From NCBI RefSeq assembly GCF_002335525.1, contig NZ_BDUF01000003.1, positions 40,675-104,674 of the forward strand: DNA of 64,000 bases, read 5' to 3'. Each line of letters starts with the position of its first letter. Position 1 is the stretch's first letter. Position numbers and translations under genes: made by a program. Origin of the DNA: Effusibacillus lacus. Lineage in GTDB: Bacteria > Bacillota > Bacilli > Tumebacillales > Effusibacillaceae. The notes beneath the pieces are model-generated. The model was not told the DNA's origin. It worked only from the letters and a program-made list of their open reading frames with translations, and did not search any database. Below, piece by piece: positions 44,915 through 52,944 of the stretch.

Positions 44915-44935
44915 TCCACCCGGCAATTGGGTGGA
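44915..44935 (-). terminator. Terminator of the small membrane protein gene
   Basis: TCCACCC (44915-44921) pairs with GGGTGGA (44929-44935); on the minus strand TGTTTTTTT follows. Confidence 0.85.
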
Positions 44936-44939
44936 AATT

Positions 44940-45137
44940 TTAAATTTCTTGCCTTCTTCGTTTTGCAATCGCTTTTAGCAAAAGGATTGCCACAGCGTAA
45001 GTGGCAGTGGCCAGCAGTGTTGTGACAAACCAGGCATCGGTGCCCAGTGCCAGATACAGGAGCATGTGAAACAAGAAAATCAGAACCAGCCATACGCCCA
45101 ACTTGATTGTGTCAATAAAGTTCCAGAACGTATTCAT
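44940..45137 (-). CDS. Small two-helix membrane protein
   Basis: A 65-residue protein with two hydrophobic segments and a basic C-terminus (AIAKRRRQEI). ATG 45137 has GGAGG five bases upstream. I recognise no family. It is separated from the ba3 oxidase genes by a terminator. Confidence 0.62.
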   Translation of the reverse strand: MNTFWNFIDTIKLGVWLVLIFLFHMLLYLALGTDAWFVTTLLATATYAVAILLLKAIAKRRRQEI

Positions 45138-45205
45138 CTTAACCTCCGAACTGTAGACCTGTACGACTTTCCCAGTTTTCCCATGTTCGGAGCACCCCAT
45201 GCAAA

Positions 45206-45234
45206 AAACGGCATGCCCTTTGAGCATGCCGTTT
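45206..45234 (-). terminator. Terminator of the ba3 oxidase operon
   Basis: AAACGGCATGC pairs perfectly with GCATGCCGTTT over an 11-bp stem; TTTTTTGC follows on the minus strand. Confidence 0.88.
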
Positions 45235-45246
45235 CTTTAAAACTGT

Positions 45247-46908
45247 TTACCAGGTTCTTACACCCGGTGCGCCAGGTGGCGGATTCTGAATCATATCGGC
45301 AATCGGATATCCGTATGCCACCAGGATCAAGATAACTGCAACCGAGATCCAAACCGGCCAACGCTCGAGGATACGCGGAGTTTCGGCTGCATCTTCTGCA
45401 ACGTCGCCCATCGGATATTCCTGTTCACCTTTCGGAGCTTTGAATGCAAGATAGAGCACAAGACCTACCTGCAGCATGGCTGCAAAGAACAGGAACGCAC
45501 CGCCAAGAGCCGCGAGTTTATGAAAAGGAATCCAACTGAGAGCTGTCGGATCATTCATGTAAGTGGTACCGGCAGTACGGCGCGGTCCGCCCAACAAACC
45601 AAGGGTATGCATTGAACCGGACATGAAGATCATACCGATCGACCAGAGAACCGCTTGCAGTCTGCCCAGCTCGTTGGTTGTCCGGGTCATCTTCCGGCCA
45701 GTCAGGTGCGGAATCAACCAATAGCTTACACAGAAGAAAGTCAATGCAACCGCAGTACCTATGGTGAGATGGAAGTGACCGGTTACCCAGATGGTATTGT
45801 GAACCACTTGGTTTAACTGGTTACTTGCGTTAATGATACCGCCCGCACCGGCAGGAATAAACCAAAGCATAGCCAGGAACAGGGAGAAGAAACGGGCGTC
45901 CTTCCAAGGCAGCTTGCGGAACCAGCCGAACAGCCCGGTGGCACCTTTCGCACGTCCTGCCAGCTCAAAAGTGGCAAACATTGTGAATGCAGTAATCAGC
46001 GAAGGAATCGCAATGGACAATGTCAACGCAACATGCAGGAACTTCCATTTCGGATCAATACCCGGTTCCATCAATTGATGGTGGAACCCGATCGGAGTGG
46101 ACAAAAGAACAAAGATGACGAACACCAGACGGGTAATGGAATCACTGAATACTTTCCCGCCGATAATTTTTGGCATGATCAGATACCAGGTCATGTAAGC
46201 CGGCATCAACCAGAAGTACACCAACGGATGTCCGAAGAACCACAACAGCGTGCGACTGAGAAGGACATTCACGGTGTCTACCATACCCAAGGACCAGGGA
46301 ATCAACTGGAACAACACTTCAGCCGCAACCCCAAGGGTACAAATTTGCCACAATGTCATGGTTGCCACTGCGGTAAAGAGGAAAAGGGGTGAAAACTTGC
46401 CAGGGTTATTCCGTTTCCAGTTGCGATATTCGGCAAACATGCCCCAGCCGCCGATCCAGCTTCCCACAACTATCAGTGCGGCTCCAATATAGAAGAAGGG
46501 CGACGCTTTCATCGGTGCATAGAACGTAAACAGAACGGAAGCATCATTCATAAGAACGGTAATGACTCCCATTACGGTGCCAATCAACATCACCCAGAAA
46601 CCAACCCAGCCAAGCTTTAATCCAAGCGGAGTCAGTTTGCCGTTTTGAACCCTTGCAATACCAGAGAACAGAAAACCTTCGATAAAGAATGTGGTGAACA
46701 CCAGACCCATCAATACACCATGGGCGGTCAAGATCTGATAATAGTTAAGCCAGGTGGGCAGTGTAATCAATTGAGCTCGATCCAAGCCCTGAAGCAATCC
46801 CGCAATCGCTGCAATACCGAATCCGATAAATGCAACCAAGATATAGGAAAGGCTCAGCTTCGCCGCTTTTTGGTCCACTCTTACTTCTTGTGTCATTTGT
46901 GGTGTCAC
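45247..46908 (-). CDS. cbaA: B-type (ba3-like) cytochrome c oxidase subunit I
   Basis: A catalytic haem-copper oxidase subunit of 553 residues with about 13 helices. The ligands are visible: the first His in LTAHGVLMG, CuB and Tyr in WFFGHPLVYFW, HH in IGFHHQL, and the two haem His in VTGHFHLTIG. The form (no Glu in the helix VI motif, GHPLVYFW) is that of B-family oxidases, which have high oxygen affinity and one proton channel. It is preceded by the subunit II gene with about ten bases between them. Confidence 0.93.
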   Translation of the reverse strand: MTPQMTQEVRVDQKAAKLSLSYILVAFIGFGIAAIAGLLQGLDRAQLITLPTWLNYYQILTAHGVLMGLVFTTFFIEGFLFSGIARVQNGKLTPLGLKLGWVGFWVMLIGTVMGVITVLMNDASVLFTFYAPMKASPFFYIGAALIVVGSWIGGWGMFAEYRNWKRNNPGKFSPLFLFTAVATMTLWQICTLGVAAEVLFQLIPWSLGMVDTVNVLLSRTLLWFFGHPLVYFWLMPAYMTWYLIMPKIIGGKVFSDSITRLVFVIFVLLSTPIGFHHQLMEPGIDPKWKFLHVALTLSIAIPSLITAFTMFATFELAGRAKGATGLFGWFRKLPWKDARFFSLFLAMLWFIPAGAGGIINASNQLNQVVHNTIWVTGHFHLTIGTAVALTFFCVSYWLIPHLTGRKMTRTTNELGRLQAVLWSIGMIFMSGSMHTLGLLGGPRRTAGTTYMNDPTALSWIPFHKLAALGGAFLFFAAMLQVGLVLYLAFKAPKGEQEYPMGDVAEDAAETPRILERWPVWISVAVILILVAYGYPIADMIQNPPPGAPGVRTW

Positions 46909-46918
46909 TCCTTTCCCC

Positions 46919-47386
46919 TTACTTTACGATAACTTTTGCCATCATCATGTGGTGAGCCGCACCGCAGTACTCGTTACACAGGATCAAGTACTCGCCCGGC
47001 TTGTCAAACGTATGGGTAACTTTGTTGACATGACCCGGTACAACCATCATGTTGACGTTTGTTCCAGGAATTTGAAAACCATGCACTACGTCTTTACTGG
47101 TGCTGATAAAAGTTACTTTCGATCCAACCGGAACTTCGATTTGATTGGGGTTATACCCGAAAGCAAACGAAACCATCACAGCTTCATATTCATTGGGTCC
47201 AACCTGTTTGAGACCTGGTTTGTCGAAGGGAGCGGTTTGTTCCACCTTTTTAGGATCTACCCTTTGAAGATCACTTGGTGGAGTCATTCCCATTGCAAAC
47301 GCGTTAACAAAAAGAGCAACAATAAATGCAATAATTATTCCGCCGCCAAACATCAACCAATACTTTTCATAGCGATGAATGTGCAT
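46919..47386 (-). CDS. cbaB: B-type cytochrome c oxidase subunit II
   Basis: A 155-residue CuA subunit with a single N-terminal membrane helix (about 13-33) and a cupredoxin domain. The CuA motif is CNEYCGAAHHMMM (about 140). A single helix rather than two is normal for ba3-type subunit II. The ATG has GGAGG upstream. It is encoded between the subunit IIa and subunit I genes. Confidence 0.92.
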   Translation of the reverse strand: MHIHRYEKYWLMFGGGIIIAFIVALFVNAFAMGMTPPSDLQRVDPKKVEQTAPFDKPGLKQVGPNEYEAVMVSFAFGYNPNQIEVPVGSKVTFISTSKDVVHGFQIPGTNVNMMVVPGHVNKVTHTFDKPGEYLILCNEYCGAAHHMMMAKVIVK

Positions 47387-47419
47387 GCCGGAACCTCCTT
47401 TCCACTCCTTGGGCTGTTT

Positions 47420-47584
47420 TTAATTCCGACTCAGAAAAAGAAAGAACACACCAAGCCAACTCAGTGCGATAAAAGTGCCCAACAGCATCACCGAAGCAAA
47501 AGTGCCTTTCAGCGAAGGTTCTTTTTCCTCCGTGCCGGACTGTGGTGAAGTCGGGTTCGTGATGCGCGGTGTGGTTTCGCTCAT
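47420..47584 (-). CDS. Cytochrome c oxidase subunit IIa
   Basis: A 54-residue protein, translated by eye: a polar N-terminus ending KEPSLKG and one C-terminal membrane helix (TFASVMLLGTFIALSWLG) finishing FLSRN. Subunit IIa supplies the helix missing from subunit II in ba3 oxidases. The ATG has GGGGAGG eight bases upstream. It is the first gene of the ba3 operon. Confidence 0.85.
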   Translation of the reverse strand: MSETTPRITNPTSPQSGTEEKEPSLKGTFASVMLLGTFIALSWLGVFFLFLSRN

Positions 47585-47840
47585 GTCTTTTCCTCCCCTC
47601 TTATCCGTTCAAATATTTGTCAAACAAATTTATATAACTTTAATTCGAGTATAGGTTTAGAATTATTATTGCGGTATAGGGGAGTTCCCTGAAAAAACCA
47701 TAGGGGAATTCCCTGATACGAAAAAAAACCTGTAAAATCAAGATTTCAAAGCAATTATGGAAATTTGTTGAATAATTAGAGGCAGACACAAAACGTTAAA
47801 AAAGCTTCTCTCGAAGCATATTCAGGAAGTTAGGGCGCAA
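47585..47840. other. Upstream region of the ba3 oxidase operon
   Basis: About 250 bases with no gene. Besides the tandem palindromes listed separately, ATTTGT-CAA-ACAAAT (47615-47629) is a short inverted repeat near the likely promoter, whose exact -10 and -35 I could not fix. Confidence 0.4.
47677..47716. promoter_or_regulatory. Two tandem 16-bp palindromic operators upstream of the ba3 operon
   Basis: TAGGGGAGTTCCCTGA (47677-47692) and TAGGGGAATTCCCTGA (47701-47716) are spaced 24 bases start to start, about two helix turns. The half-sites resemble the TAGGG-N4-CCCTA type motif of the NreC oxygen/nitrate response regulator. About 90 bases upstream of the first oxidase gene, they look like a regulator array. 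Confidence 0.6.
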
Positions 47841-47842
47841 AA

Positions 47843-47869
47843 AAACCGCCTGATTCGGTCAGGCGGTTT
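47843..47869 (-). terminator. Terminator of the NlpC/P60 gene
   Basis: AAACCGCCTGA and TCAGGCGGTTT form an 11-bp stem; TTTTTTTGCGC follows on the minus strand. Confidence 0.88.
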
Positions 47870-47912
47870 GAAGATGAATGAAGTTTGCTGTTTCAATATG
47901 TCGGATATGCGG

Positions 47913-48800
47913 TTAGAGACGTTTAGCTCCTATATATCGTGGGCCCCAATATGGATTATTCAACGGTACAATTTTGACTCCGGAAGAGCTTGTTGCCGAG
48001 ATAAACTGGTTATCTCCTACGTAAATGCCCACATGGGAAGCGCCAGGAGCATAGGTGGTATGAAACACCAGATCCCCAGGTTGGAGCTCTGTGACAGGAG
48101 TGCCCAGCTTATAGATCTCAGCAGCTGTTCGAGGCAATTGAACACCGTTTTGGGCAAACACATAGTTTACGAATCCCGAACAATCGAACCCCTTGGGGCT
48201 TGTCCCGCCCCAAGCATAAGGAACCCCTACATATTTCTTTGCAATGTCCACGACACTGGAGACAGCGGCGGTTTGCTTTGTCTGAAAGCCGGAACGGGAG
48301 GCAAGTACGGGCGCAATCGGGGTATTTCCCTGTTTGCCCGTAATAATCAGGGCAGTCGCCGTATTCGAGTCCCAGTTGACTTTCATGCCAGCAGTCTCTG
48401 AGACAAAGCGAAGCGGCACATAGGTTCTGTTCTGCAGCAATACCGCATCTGTATCGAGCCGCACTGTTTTTCCGTTGACCTTCGCACGGTCATCTCCCGT
48501 CCGCAAGACAACCTCCATGTCGTTGTTCTTCAGGGTCACTTTAATTTCTTCGCCTTCCTCAACCCAATCAACCTTGTATCCCAACTTTTCCGATATGAAA
48601 CGAACCGGAACCTGGGTTCGTTGGTGTTCGTCAATAAACGGCTGCGCGTCGGGAAATTGGACAAGCTGGTCATCCACTTGGATGTGAACGTTGTAGTCCG
48701 GTTGAGAGGAAGTCGAACCGGCCGCTTCCGCCGATGAAGACAGGAAAGTCAAAGCGGATACGGTCCCTGCAATCGTGAGGATTTTCAAAGATGCATTCAC
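47913..48800 (-). CDS. Secreted NlpC/P60 endopeptidase with a stalk domain
   Basis: A 295-residue wall hydrolase: signal peptide (1-26), a copper-amine-oxidase-N-type stalk domain (about 35-150, with PVRFISEKLGY and VPLRFVSETAG repeats), and a C-terminal NlpC/P60 domain (about 180-295). The catalytic residues are Cys in FDCSGFV and His in SHVGIYV. It cuts D-Glu to diamino-acid peptide bonds in peptidoglycan. The start is a GTG at 48800. A c-di-AMP riboswitch lies upstream, tying wall turnover to c-di-AMP. Confidence 0.92.
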   Translation of the reverse strand: MNASLKILTIAGTVSALTFLSSSAEAAGSTSSQPDYNVHIQVDDQLVQFPDAQPFIDEHQRTQVPVRFISEKLGYKVDWVEEGEEIKVTLKNNDMEVVLRTGDDRAKVNGKTVRLDTDAVLLQNRTYVPLRFVSETAGMKVNWDSNTATALIITGKQGNTPIAPVLASRSGFQTKQTAAVSSVVDIAKKYVGVPYAWGGTSPKGFDCSGFVNYVFAQNGVQLPRTAAEIYKLGTPVTELQPGDLVFHTTYAPGASHVGIYVGDNQFISATSSSGVKIVPLNNPYWGPRYIGAKRL

Positions 48801-48814
48801 AAGCTGTTCCTCCT

Positions 48815-48935
48815 TTAGCCTCCGAGGTTAGTTGACGGGTTCGGGTAGAGGTACCCTATGCCAGCTAAGCAATTCACCCCATAAAAATGATCCCCCGTAC
48901 CGACTGGGTCGGATTCGGCCTTATTTGTCGCTTTA
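48815..48935 (-). promoter_or_regulatory. c-di-AMP riboswitch (ydaO/yuaA type)
   Basis: On the minus strand the conserved strings occur in order: GCCGAATCC, GGGGGATC, GGGGTGAATTGCTTAGCTGG, GGGTACC, CTACCCGAACCCGTCA and CTAACCTCGGAGGC. This matches the ydaO aptamer. The 3' end lies directly before the gene's AGGAGG site, so control may be translational or by an embedded terminator; the family normally switches genes off when c-di-AMP is high. Confidence 0.88.
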
Positions 48936-49053
48936 CAGATATTCGAGAACAACCCCTTCTTTCCTACCGTTGACGACAATCCAATTTATGGTAACGGCCG
49001 CTCCCTCCACTCATTCCCTGCCTTCAGTTAGATGCCACCTGCAAAAGGTAAGC

Positions 49054-49084
49054 AAAAATAGCACTGTATTCCAGGCTTATTTTT
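49054..49084. repeat. Interspersed palindromic repeat, copy 2
   Basis: AAAAATAGCACTG and CAGGCTTATTTTT pair imperfectly (three mismatches) around five bases. It is one of four related hairpins within 200 bases. Confidence 0.4.
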
Positions 49085-49106
49085 GAGGATTCAAAGGTAC
49101 TCCCAG

Positions 49107-49133
49107 AAATAGGACTGTTTTTCAGCCCTATAT
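49107..49133. repeat. Interspersed palindromic repeat, copy 3
   Basis: AATAGGACTG and CAGCCCTAT pair with one mismatch around a T5 loop. Confidence 0.45.
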
Positions 49134-49168
49134 GCTACTTCTGGTTTACTCACCTTGAGAATCCCCTG

Positions 49169-49193
49169 AATAAGACTGAAAATCAGCTCTATT
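49169..49193. repeat. Interspersed palindromic repeat, copy 4
   Basis: AATAAGACTG and CAGCTCTATT pair imperfectly; the upstream AGAATCCCCTG is shared with the copy near 17770. Confidence 0.45.
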
Positions 49194-49218
49194 TCTGAAG
49201 CGACAAACAAAAAATAAA

Positions 49219-49245
49219 AAATAAGGCTGACACTCAGCCTTATTT
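49219..49245 (-). terminator. Terminator of the hem operon (palindromic repeat copy 5)
   Basis: AAATAAGGCTGA pairs perfectly with TCAGCCTTATTT around CAC. On the minus strand it is followed by TTTTTATTTTTTG, so it ends the hemE-hemH-hemY transcript. Its sequence belongs to the same repeat family. Confidence 0.8.
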
Positions 49246-49271
49246 CCACAATAGATGCATTATGTAAACTT

Positions 49272-50795
49272 TTATTGCATTAAATACCCCAAAGCGGTTT
49301 CCGCCGTGTCTTTCCCCTGTTGAATGCAATCGGGCACACCGAGTCCCTTGTAGGCAGCGCCTGTGAAAAAAAGGCCAGGGTATTCTTTGGCAACTTCCTT
49401 CTCGAAAGCGGCCAACCGTTCAAGATGACCCACCGTATACTGCGGCATTGCCTTTCGCCAGCGGGTAATCCTCACAAAAATCGGTTCCGCTTCAATGCCC
49501 ATCGAATCTTTCAGATCCCGCTTCACCTTCTCCAGAATCGATTCATCCGGTTCGTCGACGATATCTTCGTCTCCCGCACGGCCTACATAACAACGCATCA
49601 GAACTTTGTCCGGCGGGGCGGTATGCATCCACTTGGAAGAAATCCAGGTACAGGCCGTTATGTTCCGGCCTTCTTTCTTGGGAACCACAAACCCGGTACC
49701 ATCAAGCGGATACGGAACGTCGGCGGCATGAAACGCCAACAGGACGTTGCCGACGGAAACATAAGGGATCTTCTCCAACAGTACCAAAGACGGAAACGAC
49801 TGGGGCAAAACCCTGGCAGCATCGTAAGCCGGAGTGGTCACAATCACCGCATCCGCCTGAAACGTTTCCCCGTTCTCCGTCACGACTCGATACAATGCAG
49901 TACCGCCAGCAGCCTCATCCGTTTCTTTTTTAATCTCGCGAACCGCGGTCGAAGTATGGATCAATCCACGGCCAATCTCATCCGCCAGTTTGTTGACCAT
50001 TTGCACCAGGCCGCCGCGCAGCCCGAAAAACATCGTAGTAACCAGCGGCTTTCGATCGGGAGAACCGGTTCCGGAGGAAGAGGGTGCTATGCCTTCTTCC
50101 GATTTCGGTTGCGGAACGGATTTCGCCGGGGCACTGCCCGCTTTCGCCTGCTTTGCCTGGGCCAGCATGCCGAGAATCAAACTGCCGTATTTTTTCTCCA
50201 TCTGTTCAAACTGCGGATAGGTGGCACGCAAGCTCAGATTCCGGGTACTGCCTGCATAGATGCCGGCCAGCAGCGGTTCCGCCATCTGGTCCACCACTTC
50301 ATCCCCCAGCCTGCGGGCCAGAAAACCTCCCAGCGATTGATCGCCGGAAGGTTTGCTGCGGGGGATCAGCAGATCCATGGCTGCACGGATTTTGCCTGAT
50401 ATCGTAAGCAGCCCGGTTGTGGCAAACGGAACGAACTGGGTAGGGATTCCAACGTTGAGCCCCGCCGGTATCCGATGCAGTTTTCCCTCATGCAGAATGT
50501 ATGTCTTTTTGTTGTTTGGATTCGTCCCCACAATATCACCGGTCAGTCCCAGGTCACGGCACAGGTTCAATGCCGCCACCTTGCGGGCCAACAGAGCATC
50601 CGGCCCCTTCTCCATCACAAAACCTTCATGGATCTCTGTCGAGATTTTGCCCCCGAGCCGGTTGTCCCTCTCAAACAGAAGAACCCGCAAAGGGATCCCC
50701 TTTTCACGGGCTTGCTTTTGCAAATAATAAGCGGTGGTCAGACCGGTGATCCCGCCGCCGATCACGATGACCGTTTTGTCAGTCATGTCGATCAT
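49272..50795 (-). CDS. hemY: Coproporphyrinogen III oxidase / protoporphyrinogen oxidase (HemY/CgoX)
   Basis: An FAD enzyme of 507 residues that oxidises coproporphyrinogen III to coproporphyrin III in the Gram-positive route. The N-terminal FAD motif is VIGGGITGLTTAYYL (about 11-25) and the C-terminal FAD contact GAAYKGLGVPDCIQQG (about 474-489). An acidic Pro/Ser-rich linker (about 220-250) lengthens it beyond the usual 470 residues. ATG 50795 overlaps the hemH stop as ATGA. Confidence 0.93.
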   Translation of the reverse strand: MIDMTDKTVIVIGGGITGLTTAYYLQKQAREKGIPLRVLLFERDNRLGGKISTEIHEGFVMEKGPDALLARKVAALNLCRDLGLTGDIVGTNPNNKKTYILHEGKLHRIPAGLNVGIPTQFVPFATTGLLTISGKIRAAMDLLIPRSKPSGDQSLGGFLARRLGDEVVDQMAEPLLAGIYAGSTRNLSLRATYPQFEQMEKKYGSLILGMLAQAKQAKAGSAPAKSVPQPKSEEGIAPSSSGTGSPDRKPLVTTMFFGLRGGLVQMVNKLADEIGRGLIHTSTAVREIKKETDEAAGGTALYRVVTENGETFQADAVIVTTPAYDAARVLPQSFPSLVLLEKIPYVSVGNVLLAFHAADVPYPLDGTGFVVPKKEGRNITACTWISSKWMHTAPPDKVLMRCYVGRAGDEDIVDEPDESILEKVKRDLKDSMGIEAEPIFVRITRWRKAMPQYTVGHLERLAAFEKEVAKEYPGLFFTGAAYKGLGVPDCIQQGKDTAETALGYLMQ

Positions 50796-51724
50796 TCCTT
50801 TGCTGCATGTTGTCGCACCACAGTTGCCAGTGCCCGCAGGAAGTCCTCGTCTGCATTGAGCATGGCGGTCCGCACGAGTTTGATTCCCACCTCTTTCGCT
50901 AAGGCCTGGGCTTCGATGTCAATGTCGTACAGAACCTCTAAATGATCTGCTACAAATCCAAATGGACATATCACCACATTGTCTGTTCCCTGTTCTGCCA
51001 GTTCCCGTAAGACATCCAGGATATCGGGACCCAACCAGGGTTCCGGGGTCCGTCCTGCGCTCTGCCATGCAGTTCCCCAGTTGGAATGTCCGGCCCGCTG
51101 CGCGATGGCTGCTGCCGATTCCCTGATCTGATCCGGGTATGGGTCATTCATCTTGAGGATTCGTTCCGGCAAGCTGTGGGCTGTGAAAAGCACTTTGACC
51201 CCGGGTCTTTCCGCTTCTGAAAAATGGGACAGTGCATCCCGCAAACGCCTTTCCATGGCATCGAGATACAGTGGCTGCAGATGCCATTGACGTACATAGT
51301 GAATCCGGGGTCCGCCGTACTGCTCAACCCCTTTTTCCGCCGCTTCGATATATTTGGCAATGCTCATCGTGGAATAGTGCGGGGCAAACACAAAGCCGAC
51401 CGCTTCCCGGATACCGTCTTCCACCATTTGCCTGACTGCGTCCTCCACAAACGGCGCGATGTGCTTTTTCCCGCTATACATACGATAGGTAACGCCGTCT
51501 CCATTGCCGTTCAGAATCCGGCCCAGGCCTTCAATCTGGTCATCCGTAATCTTGTTCAGCGGGGATACGCCACCGATGGCCTGATAGCGGTCAATCAAAT
51601 CCTGCAGCAGTTCCGGCTCCGGCTTGCGTCCGCGACGGATGTGTGTGTAATACTCTTCCACCTGGTCCAGGTTGCGGGGAGTACCGTAATCCATTGCCAG
51701 AACTCCAACAATGCGGTTGCTCAT
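50792..51724 (-). CDS. hemH: Coproporphyrin ferrochelatase
   Basis: A 310-residue enzyme that inserts Fe2+ into coproporphyrin III. The catalytic His is in LFTAHSLPERI (about 182) and the partner acidic residue is in the FGFVADHLEVLYDID helix (about 260-274). ATG 51724 has AGGTGAGG upstream. It lies 16 bases after hemE and overlaps hemY by four bases. Confidence 0.93.
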   Translation of the reverse strand: MSNRIVGVLAMDYGTPRNLDQVEEYYTHIRRGRKPEPELLQDLIDRYQAIGGVSPLNKITDDQIEGLGRILNGNGDGVTYRMYSGKKHIAPFVEDAVRQMVEDGIREAVGFVFAPHYSTMSIAKYIEAAEKGVEQYGGPRIHYVRQWHLQPLYLDAMERRLRDALSHFSEAERPGVKVLFTAHSLPERILKMNDPYPDQIRESAAAIAQRAGHSNWGTAWQSAGRTPEPWLGPDILDVLRELAEQGTDNVVICPFGFVADHLEVLYDIDIEAQALAKEVGIKLVRTAMLNADEDFLRALATVVRQHAAKE

Positions 51725-51740
51725 ATCCTCACCTGCACCT

Positions 51741-52778
51741 CTATTTCAACTTGGAAACGCTGTATTGATGAACGAATTCCGTCAGCTTCCGCAGGGTTTC
51801 CCCTTGCACTTCCGGGAAGATGCCGTGTCCAAGGTTAAAGATATATCCCGGATGGGCCATTCCCATATCCAGTATTTCCTTTGCTTTCTGTTCGATGACA
51901 GGCCAGGGGGCCAACAGCAGCGCCGGATCCAGATTGCCCTGCAGCGCAAACCCGGTTCCCACACGTTCCCGTGCCGAATCAAGCGGCACTCTCCAATCGA
52001 CCCCAATTACGCTGACCGGAAGCTCCTTCCAAACGGTAAGCAGTTCCCCGGTGTTGATGCCGAAGTAGATGGTCGGGGCATCGATTTCCTTGAGCGCTTC
52101 AAAGATTCTCTTCATGGTTGGAAATACATACTGCCGGTAGTCACTTGGCGAGAGGCTGCCGATCCAGCTGTCAAAGATCTGGACCGCCTGGGCTCCTGCC
52201 GCCACTTGCCCCTTCATATATGTAATGATCATGTCTCCAAGCTTGTCCATCAGTGCGTTCCATACTTCAGGCGCTGAGTACATCATTTGCTTGGTCTTGT
52301 AATAGTTCTTGGATGGACCGCCTTCGATCATATAGCTGGCAAGGGTAAACGGCGCTCCTGCAAAGCCGATCAGCGGGACTTCCAGTTCCCGTTTGAGAAT
52401 GCGGATCGTCTCCATGGTCTTCGGCAGGTCGCCTTCCGGATCCAGTTCCCTGAGACGGGTAACGTCTGCCATTTCTTTGATCGGATTCGCGATGACAGGA
52501 CCGTACCCGCCCTTAATATCCACATCAACCCCCATGGCTTTGACAGGGATCATGATATCGGAAAACAAGATGGCAGCATCTGTGTTCAACTGTTTGACCG
52601 GCAAAATCGTCACTTCGGCACATACGTCCGGAATCTCGCAGATTTCCATCAGACTGTACTTCTCTCGGACTTTACGGTACTCGGGTTGATAGCGTCCCGC
52701 CTGCCGCATGTACCAGACAGGGATGTGTTCCACCGGCTGTTTCCTGCATGCTCGCAAAAAAGTATCATTAAATGCCAT
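51741..52778 (-). CDS. hemE: Uroporphyrinogen decarboxylase
   Basis: A 345-residue cofactor-free enzyme that turns uroporphyrinogen III into coproporphyrinogen III. The N-terminal signature PVWYMRQAGRY (about 21-31) and the second signature GFAGAPFTLASYMIEGG (about 138-154) are intact. It heads the hemE-hemH-hemY operon, divergent from hemQ. Confidence 0.96.
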   Translation of the reverse strand: MAFNDTFLRACRKQPVEHIPVWYMRQAGRYQPEYRKVREKYSLMEICEIPDVCAEVTILPVKQLNTDAAILFSDIMIPVKAMGVDVDIKGGYGPVIANPIKEMADVTRLRELDPEGDLPKTMETIRILKRELEVPLIGFAGAPFTLASYMIEGGPSKNYYKTKQMMYSAPEVWNALMDKLGDMIITYMKGQVAAGAQAVQIFDSWIGSLSPSDYRQYVFPTMKRIFEALKEIDAPTIYFGINTGELLTVWKELPVSVIGVDWRVPLDSARERVGTGFALQGNLDPALLLAPWPVIEQKAKEILDMGMAHPGYIFNLGHGIFPEVQGETLRKLTEFVHQYSVSKLK

Positions 52779-52854
52779 AGTTTCACCACTTTACCACTTG
52801 TTAGAATCACTTCAGTTATACCGCAAATCACCTTTCGGAGGCAAATGAACTTCT

Positions 52855-52897
52855 TGTGAAGACACCTTTCTCCCAAATCATTGGATGCGTCTTCACA
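52855..52897. promoter_or_regulatory. Inverted repeat in the hemE-hemQ intergenic region
   Basis: TGTGAAGAC (52855-52863) and its exact complement GTCTTCACA (52889-52897) are separated by 25 bases. They flank the -35 element of the hemQ promoter and lie between the two divergent haem genes, where a shared regulator could bind. Confidence 0.4.
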
Positions 52898-52909
52898 GTA
52901 TGGTATACT
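52881..52909 (+). promoter_or_regulatory. Promoter of hemQ
   Basis: TTGGAT (52881-52886), a 17-base spacer and TATACT (52904-52909) with an upstream TGG extended -10. Confidence 0.6.
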
Positions 52910-52944
52910 AATTCCCGAATGACATAGAAGGAGTGAAAGCCGAC

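Noticed and set aside
48836..49271. CRISPR array suspected from repeated hairpins
   Set aside because: The units are imperfect palindromes at uneven spacing with no constant direct repeat or spacer length, and no cas genes are nearby.
49320..50399. Plus-strand open frame of about 359 codons opposite hemY
   Set aside because: It is antisense to a clear HemY; no domain is visible and it is very rich in Arg and His.
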